Positions 46,777 through 56,335 of a stretch of 64,000 nucleotides of DNA are shown here, piece after piece. Made by a program: the position numbers and the translations under genes. This stretch comes from Lingula anatina (taxonomy: Eukaryota > Brachiopoda > Lingulata > Lingulida > Lingulidae). Under the pieces are notes generated by a model. That model was not told where the DNA came from. It saw nothing but the letters and a program-made list of their open reading frames with translations, and did no database searches. Positions within the stretch are counted from its first letter, which is position 1. Each line of letters starts with the position of its first letter. The stretch is from NCBI RefSeq assembly GCF_001039355.2, contig NW_019775835.1:229025-293024 (forward strand). The letters run 5' to 3'.

Positions 46777-47316
46777 ATGAAGATAAACGTTGCTCTCGCT
46801 GTGTTCGCAGTCTTTCTTACTGCGTGTTACGCCGATGGTAAGTGGGGTTTACATGAATTTTATATAATATTCAAATTCTTGGGAACTTGTGGAGGTTATA
46901 CGGACGTCTTACAGCTCTAATTTTGTGCGGTTTTGTAAACAAAAAATACCAGTTAGAGTTCCGGAAAATGTTGATGGAAGTGCTGGTATATTTTATCACA
47001 ACTTTACGTAGAATTCTGCAACATTTTTGATACATGTAAAAGTATATGTGAGCTGACAGCTAACGTTTTCCAATCACATGGTGATGCTTTGAAGTACAAA
47101 GCAAACTTTTCAGTCTCTACCAAACTGAAAGCGCGAAACTCAAGGATAAAATCTGTTTTAGGCCCTCTACTTGCTGATGCCGCTGTCCACTAGCAGTGAA
47201 TAAGATCTTTTAATTAATGAATAGTTTAACACGAAGTGTCCCTTCTAGTTTTTAAAATTTTAATCGAACTGTTTATCGATTCCATCGTGACATTTAAAAT
47301 ACAATCAGGTTGAAAG

Positions 47317-47379
<63 letters not shown>

Positions 47380-50300
47380 TCAAATAACCGAGTAACGAGC
47401 GATTGTGTTTCACTTTTGAATCATTGCATTTCCTGTATTTCATGGGGATTATGTTTTCACTGTAAAAGGGGGTGCAAGTGCAATAAGTTGAGAGATGGTC
47501 TCTCGTACGCTCTCGTACTGAAATTCCGCAGGACGACCGGGTCAAGAAATTGAGCCCTTGTGCCAGATCTTGACCGTCAGCTTTCTCTTCAGGGTTATTC
47601 TTTCCTGCTGTGTGATCCTGTTGGTGTTTGTCAGGGTTTAACGCCTTCCGTCCTGACAACCTCAAATCAACTGTTATCACACGTGGTTTTAATTCCACGT
47701 ATTTTAGAGGAATCCGTATCCAAGAGAGTTGTTTGATTTTAGGGGTTTGTGTTGTTTAACTGCAAGGACTTCTTTATAATATCACAGAAACTACGACTTA
47801 CGGCAATGGCAAAAAAGGAACCAAATGTAGGGGCAAAGGTGCATGTACGAGAAGAGGAAAAACACTATTTGGTTTTTAGAGACTGCTGCTGGGGAGCTCG
47901 GAAAATAACCGTATACTCACCCCGAGTTTGAAAGTCAGATACAGGGTTGCTACTTAATATGGAATATTTTTTATCATTGTTATTTTTGAGTGCTGATTAA
48001 AAATTTTTGGGCTTGAGTCATTAAAAATGTATGTCACTGAGTGATAATAACATCCAGTCTTCTGTTGTGAGATATTTTGGTCAATAATATCAAATCTGAC
48101 ATAAGATGCCATTCAAAAGAAAGGAACACCCCCAGAAAACCATATCAACAGTTTGATGTCATTATAAACTTTAAGATAAGATATTAAAGAAAATGATAGC
48201 CTCCGAACAGTGATATCTTACACAGTCAAAGATCTCACTACAGTTAATCATGAAAAGTCAGTAATTGCGGGTATGACCTACAGCAGCCGCTTGCAGCGCC
48301 CTCATCCTACCTGGCATACCCTGTGACACGTTTTTTAGAGTTTGGGAAGAGATATCATTCCACGCAGTGATATTTGCCTGTCGCAGTTTACATCACAATT
48401 TACCGGCCTAGGGTCATAGCTATTAATTCTGTGAATTACTGCCGCCAACAGATTTTCAATTGGGTTCATATCTGGAGAGTTTGCAGGCCAGGGCAGTTGC
48501 TGAACCCATTGGTTTTGAAGAAAAACAGTGATTCTGCGGCCTCGATGTGGGGTTGCGCAGTCGTCTTGGTACACAAAGTTGTTCCTGAAGATGACTCTTA
48601 CCAATCGAAGCATTGTTTGCTGTAGAATGTCTCTGTAGGAATCCTGGATGAGGTTGCCTCCTAGAAAAACCAACAGGTTCTGGGAACCGACATGAAATGC
48701 TCCCCAAACAGAGACGTTACCATCCCCTGCTTGCACCCTAGGCAGTACACAATCATCGTTTTATTCCCCTCGTACACGTCGGTGGACACTGATTCGACGA
48801 TCAACCCTAAAAAATCCATATCTGGCCTCATCACTGAAAACGACGTGATTCCAGTGCTTTGGCTGCAAACGCACGTGGTCCCCAGCCCATTGCAGACGTC
48901 GCTGTATATGACCTGCTGTTAACAGTGGTTTCCCTACTGGCCTTCGTGCAAAATAACCGGCTTGCAGTAATCTCTTGTTCACGAGGGACCTTGAAACGGG
49001 CGTTTGAATGACTTTCTCCTCTCTTTTCTGAGGACACTGGTTGTCTTTGTACGACCAGCACGGCGTCCTTTGAGGAGAAGGCGATCCTGTCTTCTTGGTG
49101 TGATACGCGGACACCCTAGTCGAGGTATTGGATAAGGTGCCCCTGTCGCAGCATTTCTTTGGAGGACTTCACAAACGGTTCCTGATAAATGNNNNNNNNN
49201 NNNNNNNNNNNNNNNNNNNNNNNNNNNNNNNNNNNNNNNNNNNNNNNNNNNNNNNNNNNNNNNNNNNNNNNNNNNNNNNNNNNNNNNNNNNNNNNNNNNN
49301 NNNNNNNNNNNNNNNNNNNNNNNNNNNNNNNNNNNNNNNNNNNNNNNNNNNNNNNNNNNNNNNNNNNNNNNNNNNNNNNNNNNNNNNNNNNNNNNNNNNN
49401 NNNNNNNNNNNNNNNNNNNNNNNNNNNNNNNNNNNNNNNNNNNNNNNNNNNNNNNNNNNNNNNNNNNNNNNNNNNNNNNNNNNNNNNNNNNNNNNNNNNN
49501 NNNNNNNNNNNNNNNNNNNNNNNNNNNNNNNNNNNNNNNNNNNNNNNNNNNNNNNNNNNNNNNNNNNNNNNNNNNNNNNNNNNNNNNNNNNNNNNNNNNN
49601 NNNNNNNNNNNNNNNNNNNNNNNNNNNNNNNNNNNNNNNNNNNNNNNNNNNNNNNNNNNNNNNNNNNNNNNNNNNNNNNNNNNNNNNNNNNNNNNNNNNN
49701 NNNNNNNNNNNNNNNNNNNNNNNNNNNNNNNNNNNNNNNNNNNNNNNNNNNNNNNNNNNNNNNNNNNNNNNNNNNNNNNNNNNNNNNNNNNNNNNNNNNN
49801 NNNNNNNNNNNNNNNNNNNNNNNNNNNNNNNNNNNNNNNNNNNNNNNNNNNNNNNNNNNNNNNNNNNNNNNNNNNNNNNNNNNNNNNNNNNNNNNNNNNN
49901 NNNNNNNNNNNNNNNNNNNNNNNNNNNNNNNNNNNNNNNNNNNNNNNNNNNNNNNNNNNNNNNNNNNNNNNNNNNNNNNNNNNNNNNNNNNNNNNNNNNN
50001 NNNNNNNNNNNNNNNNNNNNNATGAAAAGTCAGTAATTGCGGGTATGACCTACAGCAGCCGCTTGCAGCGCCCTCATCCTACCTGGCATACCCTGTGACA
50101 CGATTTTTAGAGTTTGGGTAGAGATATCATTCCACGCAGTGATATTTGCCTGTCGCAGTTCATCACAATTTACCGGCCTAGGGTCATAGCTATTAATTCT
50201 GTGAATTACTGCCGCCAACAGATTTTCAATTGGGTTCATATCTGGAGAGTTTGCAGTTGCTGAACCCATTGGTTTTGAAGAAAAACAGTGATTCTGCGGC

Positions 50301-52116
50301 CTCGATGTGGGGTTGCGCAGTCGTCTTGGTACACAAAGTTGTTCCTGAAGATGACTCTTACCAATCGAAGCATTGTTTGCTGTAGAATGTCTCTGTAGGA
50401 ATCCTGGATGAGGTTGCCTCCTAGAAAAACCAACAGGTTCTGGGCACCGACATGAAATGCTCCCCAAACAGAGACGTTACCATCCCCTGCTTGCACCCTA
50501 GGCAGTACACAATCATCGTTTTATTCCCCTCGTACACGTCGGTGGACACGGATTCGACGATCAACCCTAAAAAATCCATATCTGGCCTCATCACTGAAAA
50601 CGACGTGATTCCAGTGCTTTGGCTGCAAACGCACGTGGTCCCCAGCCCATTGCAGACGTCGCTGTATATGACCTGCTGTTAACAGTGGTTTCCCTACTGG
50701 CCTTCGTGCAAAATAACCGGCTTGCAGTAATCTCTTGTTCACGAGGGACCTTGAAACGGGCGTTTGAATGACTTTCTCCTCTCTTTTCTGAGGACACTGG
50801 TTGTCTTTGTACGACCAGCACGGCGTCCTTTGAGGAGAAGGCGATCCTGTCTTCTTGGTGTGATACGCGGACACCCTAGTCGAGGTATTGGATAAGGTGC
50901 CCCTGTCGCAGCATTTCTTTGGAGGACTTCACAAACGGTTCCTGATAAATGTTGAATTACCTGGGAATGGATGTCCGTTTCTGGCCATTTTCTCTGAGTG
51001 CAAGAATCCCATAGTAAGCTGCGTTGCTTAGCTGTCGAACCATATCTTCACTAAGGCACCTGTCAAGTTTCAGAGCGATCCCTTTGTTGCTTCTCTAAAC
51101 ATACTCCAAAGATTGACCAAACCCATGCGTTTTTATACAAGGGCAGAAATTGCCGAAAAGACCACCCCTCACATTTCTGACCACAGAACATGCAACTACA
51201 TGCATCAATTGTTTCGAGAGTTGTATGGTAATTAGGTAACACACCTGGCTACACATGGAGTGACACCTCAGCTTTGGATTTAAAGTAGTTAGAGAGAAAT
51301 TAAATATTCTGTAGAAAATTTACTCGCCAAAAAATAATATTCCATATTAAATGGTAACCCTGTAGGAGACTCTCCTCTACTGTAGCAGACAAAAGTTGTT
51401 ACAGTTTAACATTCTGAAACACAGGGTGTCTATGAATGAAGGAATTTATTTCGGGTATGGTCATTGCCCAGTGCGTGCCTCTCTCTTGTTTTCGTTAAAT
51501 ATCAACACAAACATTTTCATGATGAAGTACTTACAGGCGTAGAAAATGTTCACATACCCCAGCCATACGGCATTTATTCCTATTTCTATGTTAGATAGTG
51601 TATTATATAACCATACATAATAATGTGAATATTTTAGATGAACCCGTGGGAGAAACAGTCGTGGAATTTGACGACGAACTCGATGGAGAACCAGTCGTGA
51701 CCGAGGCTTCAGTGGTCGTGACCGAGGCGCCAATGGCTCCCTGCCGAGGCCGGCAGGTGCTTGCCTGCATGAACCCCCTTATACAGTGGGCACAGGAGAA
51801 GGGAATCAGCCTGTTCACCTCGGGGAGAGACATGGGAAGGGAGGAACTGCCGACTACCAGGAGAGATTACGTAGAGGCGTCGTGTGGGTATGTCGTTGGC
51901 ATCTATGTATTGAAAAAATAAATACTGAATAATAGTGATGAGAGATTAATAAAAAAAGACCTAGAGTTTACTGTCGTTTTAACTGATGTTTGTAGTTTAT
52001 GGTAAATCATCAGAACATTTCATAGCTGTTGATGTGCGTGAGGTTGAGTGAGTGAGATACGTAATTAGTTCTTTATCAAATTGTAATTATTTTCTTATAG
52101 AGTTAAAAAAAATTAT

Positions 52117-52165
<49 letters not shown>

Positions 52166-53570
52166 ATCTACCATGTTGCCGCAATAACTGAAAAAAGTAA
52201 TGTTTTCGTTCGCTCCGAAAACATGGTGATCACTCATTGACTGGTATGTCAAGTTCCAACATGGTCACGGTCAGGTGATTTTTTTTTCGTTCAGGTTGTT
52301 TGGAGAGATGAGAGAGTGTTTCTCAGACTTGAAGGAGCGCTGTCTGCCGCAACGCCCCGGATTCCTCTACGGCAAGCTGCTGGACGGACTGGAGGCGACA
52401 TTTGGAGTCATATGCGGCCCCAAGATGGGCGGTAAATACTTGGGCGTCCCCTTTTTATTTTTGTTTCTGATTTTTTAAGACATCTCATCCTGAGTCAAAG
52501 CATAAGTCATCCTGTGTACTTCGTTCCAAATGATCGTGTTGTAAACTTAACTTATCAGTTCTTGCTTACATGATGATTATCATTAAGAAAAAAGTAAACA
52601 TCCACAAGTAAACAACATAAAGAATTGCCCAAAAACTTAAATAGACTGCCAAAAATGCATTCTCGTTACTGGTTACTATCATACTGTAGTAGGCCTACTA
52701 TCTTAGGTTATATTTGTAATATACCCAGATTTGAAACGGAGCAATTAGCACTCTTACGTCCATTGTCCATTTATTGATTTTCTTTCCTTATTCTATGATT
52801 TCTAGTGTATTTGAACCACTTGGTGTGTCTGAAAGAAGTGACGAAGACTAACGTAGAGGCGCTGAGGGTGTGTAAGCGACAGGCGGCTGGTTTAGGGGTC
52901 AAAATAGCCATGAGCCTGTTTGGACTTGTGAGTCGTGAGACTATTTGCGAGTGAGTCGATTTCCATTCACTACAAGCACCTACAATGCATTTGTTTGCTA
53001 GATATTTTCAAAAAGTCGTTACGACTGCTTGGTACAGGTGAGGAAAATGGTTGCAGTAAGGATGGGTGTGCAAATCGCTTTCTGCTGCATCTTGTTATCA
53101 TGGATCTGCGTCTGTTAATTGAACCAATGCTTAATTAAATGATATAGGGGCCTAATAGCATTTTGTTCTACTTTGCTGCTGAACACTGTTCTCTCTAATA
53201 GCCAGCTTTTACTGTCTGATGACAATCTGAATCTGTTTGTAGACAGTAGGCCCCTATATATCATGTGACTCGCGGTTCAGCGCATTAATTACCTACGGCT
53301 TTTTTTTTTCGAAATCTGTGTAACTGGTGCTAGTGGACATTTAACTCCTTGCAAACAAATTTAATAATTATATAGTTATTTGCGACATCTAGTTGAAAAA
53401 TAATGTTAAAAGAATTATGGCACTGATGTTTTCTACATAATTCCAGAGGGGTCGACAGTTACGCGGACTGCGTTGCCAACGTATACGAAGAATGCGGTGA
53501 GGATGTGTCGGATGTGATGAATGAGATCTCCTCTACCGCAATGAAGAGACTGCTCCGCCTGGAATGTTAA
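46777..53570 (+). CDS. Secreted 12-cysteine protein, copy A
   Basis: Five exons: 46777-46837, 51638-51887, 52295-52431, 52806-52950, 53447-53570 (TAA), all phases matching, 238 residues. Exon 1 is a signal peptide (MKINVALAVFAVFLTACYAD) that likely leaves a mature protein beginning near DEPVGE. A short acidic/Thr stretch with VVTEAP-type repeats (residues ~25-55) is followed by a compact domain of about 185 residues with twelve cysteines (CRGRQVLACMNPL, ECFSDLKERCLPQ, VICGPKMG, LVCLKE, RVCKRQ, TICE, YADCVANVYEECGED, RLEC at the end), enough for six disulfides. There are no membrane segments. It should be an extracellular soluble protein; I do not recognise the family, though the even helical Cys spacing recalls DUF19-like invertebrate domains. 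Intron 1 is 4.8 kb because of the Tc1-like insertion. Copy B (56336-59610) has the same exon lengths and is probably the other allele. Confidence 0.88.
47323..47377 (+). repeat. (AT)n microsatellite
   Basis: About 27 AT units in intron 1 of the 12-Cys gene A; block B has no AT expansion at the same place (about 56876). Confidence 0.9.
48335..49114 (-). pseudogene. Tc1-like transposase, frameshifted (first reading)
   Basis: Two overlapping-frame pieces: 49114-48761 (helix-turn-helix end and the first catalytic block VVFSDEARYGF) and 48736-48335 (VSVWGAFH, then YQDDCATPHRGRR, then WPANSPDMNPIENL). Counting from the second Asp of QDD, 34 residues separate it from the Glu of NPIE, giving a DD34E catalytic triad as in Tc1. 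The reading frame is broken between the pieces. A further 2-bp insertion near 48390, relative to the second reading, shifts the C-terminus. It is not expected to be active as read. Confidence 0.88.
49192..50021. other. Assembly gap (830 N)
   Basis: Run of N inside the Tc1-like element, flanked by the same ~930 bp sequence on both sides. Confidence 0.99.
50030..50874 (-). pseudogene. Tc1-like transposase, second reading
   Basis: Nearly identical to 48335-49114. It lacks 10 bp (near 50257) within the stretch before SPDMNPIENL, which breaks the frame there, but reads through the C-terminal region that is shifted in the first reading. Upstream DNA to about 51130 encodes the remains of the N-terminal DNA-binding region (LALRENGQKRTSIPR), with stops. 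Confidence 0.85.
52120..52161 (+). repeat. (CT)n microsatellite
   Basis: About 20 CT units in intron 2 of 12-Cys gene A; block B has only about 6-8 at 58197-58213. Confidence 0.9.
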
Positions 53571-54142
53571 ATGTGTTGTGGAGGTGAATATAACTCACCA
53601 TAAAATGTTTTAACACTTTAAAAAGTGTGCATCTTAAAATTATTAAGTGATTTATATAGCATACTTAAAAAAATAAAAAATTGAATAAAAAATCTTTAAA
53701 GAAAAAAAAAGAAAAATCTTTTAAAAATTGGTCCAGATTTTCAAGTTGTCGATTTTATTAGACAAAAATATATCTTGTATGAAATTGATAGGAATCAAGA
53801 ACTGGCATGCACATTTTTAACTTTACTATTTTTCTCATATTTCCCAGGACTCGAATGACCTGTAGACAACACTTTGCAATCAGAAGACGCTTAACGCTAC
53901 TTAAAGGCACTTGATGTTGAATGCGTGATCAATATATGTTACTAGATGTCTCTGTGGGAGGGTATCAGTGACCAATGTTTTGCAGAACTGACAGATATCA
54001 ACTTTCACCCATTATGCATTCAGTAAAATGCACAGAATCCGTTTTAGAACTATTTTAAAAGTTTCAAAACATGAATGTAATTATACTATGAAATACAAAA
54101 GGTATAAAACAAATTAGAGACAATTAGAGACTGGTTAACATT
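53571..54142. other. 3' flank of 12-Cys gene A
   Basis: AT-rich 3' untranslated and downstream sequence, matching 59611-60157 after block B's gene. No other feature is seen. Confidence 0.5.
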
Positions 54143-54679
54143 NTCGTACCCTGTACATGGTACGTCTCTGATATGTACTGAGTATCACGCAGCTGATAAA
54201 TGCTAAATAGAATGACATTTTATTCGAAATTATTTTCAAATGGGACACTAAAATTATTATTTGAAATGACAAAGAAAACCTTAGAAGGTATAAATTTGAT
54301 GACAGCTTTTCCAGTGTGGAGCCGGTTATTTATATAGTACACGATAGCGTGTATTAGGCAATATTAAAATCATTATCCACACACCCCTCAATGTATCCTT
54401 TTTTTCTGTAGTCGGTTATATTATTCATATATTCTTTGAAATACAACTAAGGTGCGTGAACAAACTCAGAATTACCCCTACGGTACAGATATTGATACGG
54501 AGGTAAATAAGTATATAATAAATACTCACTCGTACGTGTGGTTTCGTAAAAGTGTGTCTCCCCAGTTTGAACTATTAATTACATGTACTTTATATCACAC
54601 ACACTTGTATCAATCATGCTGTACTAGTAAAGGACTTCAGCTCCATCGAACTGTCTGCAGTTAAATGGTATGAAAACTC

Positions 54680-54979
54680 CTATAGTCCCATATGTAGCTC
54701 TCGATTATCTCCGCTGCTGATTCCTATAATGGTGGTTATATAAAACCTCTTCGGATATGACAATACAATAATGGAGTCAATAAACCTAAAAGGTTGTAAC
54801 GAGGTCAGAGGGTGAATCTTGACCTTCGTGTCCCATTTAAGATTGGGGAGGGGTGCAACGCCTTGTTTCACAAAAATTTTCACCTCTACCGCAATAAAGG
54901 AAGTGCTGCGAATTAGTGAAGTGCGCACAGAGCACAATGAATGTTTCAGTATAGGTCGAGTGGAGGTTCTTCCACTCAA
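54680..54979 (-). pseudogene. Partner of the open frame at 45070-45381
   Basis: 99 codons, same core (YITTIIGISSGDNRELH) but C-terminus truncated by a 2-bp insertion near 54690. Its coding status is as doubtful as that of its partner. Confidence 0.2.
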
Positions 54980-55148
54980 ATGTTGAAATTATTTTTAAAA
55001 TATATGTATATTTAAGTGTTTTTACCCTGAAATTAGAGGGTAGGTAGGACTACTCAACTTGAGGTAAAAAAAAAGTTCTATAGAAGTAACTTATCGAGGG
55101 GAAAAATAAGGTTTGGGACGTTTGGGGTCACCATATCTGTTATCATTG

Positions 55149-55361
55149 GCTCTATTCCCATAGATTTTAGATCGATCTATCCCCGCGGGGAGTCTCACTA
55201 GATTACTTTCAGATAATCCGACTTAAATGTCCGTCCCGCCTACTACAAGCTGTAAGGGGTAATTAACTTTCGTGTCCGCCCGGCTGACAGCTATTTAGCG
55301 TGAACCCCCAGGGAGTTAGGTCGATCTAAAGTAGGTCGATCTAATCTATGGAAATGGGGTG
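55149..55361. mobile_element. MITE-B copy 9, block B only at this site
   Basis: Starts GCTCTATTCCCATAGATT and ends CTATGGAAATGGGGTG, with ATTG on both sides; block A shows the uninterrupted CATTGTCATAT there (about 45797). Its sequence is nearly the reverse complement of copy 8 in block A. Confidence 0.85.
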
Positions 55362-56335
55362 ATTGTCATATATTGTTTACAGTGGTGGGACCCAGTATCA
55401 GGGACACACGTGGTCTACTTTTAGATCAACGCTTTACGGGCGAATGTTTCAGACTATTGCTACTCAGTATATGTATCAGGTCGCAAAGCAACAAGTCAAA
55501 TCAGAATGTGTTTTGATGAGTTTTACTTTTTTTACGATAAAATTAACGACCTGACTCTTAACCCGTGTAAAAAAGGTAGTTTAATTGATTGAAAATCAGT
55601 CTAACTTAATTGCACAGAGACTCCTCTTCTCCCACCCTAAGTTCCAGACTGCAATGTAGTCTCTCCTCTCTGCTTCACTGTACGTGTAATTGTAACTGCT
55701 TGCCTTCGCCGTTTTCCTCGAAGTCCAGGGTGGCTTTTCCACACCTCTCTAATACGCCTGTGAACGTGAGTGTAAGGCAACGTGTATTGAAGTTTCAAAA
55801 TAGTATTAAAGTTGAAGGCAGTGGTAATTTATACATCACATTTTCTTATTTATAGCAGTTTGGGATAATGTGGACGTAATAGTTCAACGATCCCCCTTTT
55901 GATTATGTAAGATGTTTGGATGCGACCTGAAAATAAATAAATAATTCATGATGGCTGAACACGTGCGCAGAGATCTGGGGGGTTTCGATGGCCTTCCTGG
56001 CATGAAGCTAAGAGCCTCTGAAAGCGGATGTTAAATCATAGCTCAAGAAAGAAACATAGTCCGACGCTTTATTAATTGATAATTGTCGACCAATTTGGAC
56101 AAAACATCACGCTTATTGCGAAGAATGTTTATTGAGATTTTTGAATCATCGATCTGAAATGATACTATCTAAAAGGGATTTTGGGCAATTTCAAAAACAT
56201 AAGTGCAATAAATGAAAGTAAGGCCCGGAATATGGAACAGTGTGAAGGAGGGTAAGGCACAGGCATAGGAACGGACAAACACAAAGAACGCTGGAGTGGG
56301 AATACCATTCTGCAAGAAGGCTGAACTGTAAGAGG

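Larger units (their letters stand above)
47942..51362 (-). mobile_element. Tc1-like DNA transposon with TA target duplication
   Basis: Inverted ends CAGGGTTGCTACTTAATATG and (inverse strand) CAGGGTTACCATTTAATATG extend for about 26 bp, with TA on both sides (47940-47941, 51363-51364). Block B has the uninterrupted site with one TA at 57443-57444. The apparent 3.4 kb length is inflated: the sequences before and after the gap repeat each other for about 930 bp. Joining them once gives about 1.66 kb, the normal size for Tc1 elements. It lies in intron 1 of 12-Cys gene A. Confidence 0.9.
44570..54142. repeat. Block A of a near-identical pair
   Basis: Collinear with block B (54144-60157) from the CGTACCCTGTACA region to AACAAATTAGAGACAATT. 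It contains 12-Cys gene A. It is longer because of the Tc1-like insertion with its gap and repeated flank (47942-51362), plus AT and CT microsatellite expansions. It ends exactly at the single N at 54143. Confidence 0.9.

Noticed and set aside
47749-47931. Plus-strand frame in intron 1 of the 12-Cys gene
   Set aside because: Its counterpart in block B (around 57260-57430) has an in-frame stop, and the region lies within an intron.
48692-48922. Plus-strand frames over the Tc1-like element (also 50452-50682)
   Set aside because: Antisense shadows of the transposase.
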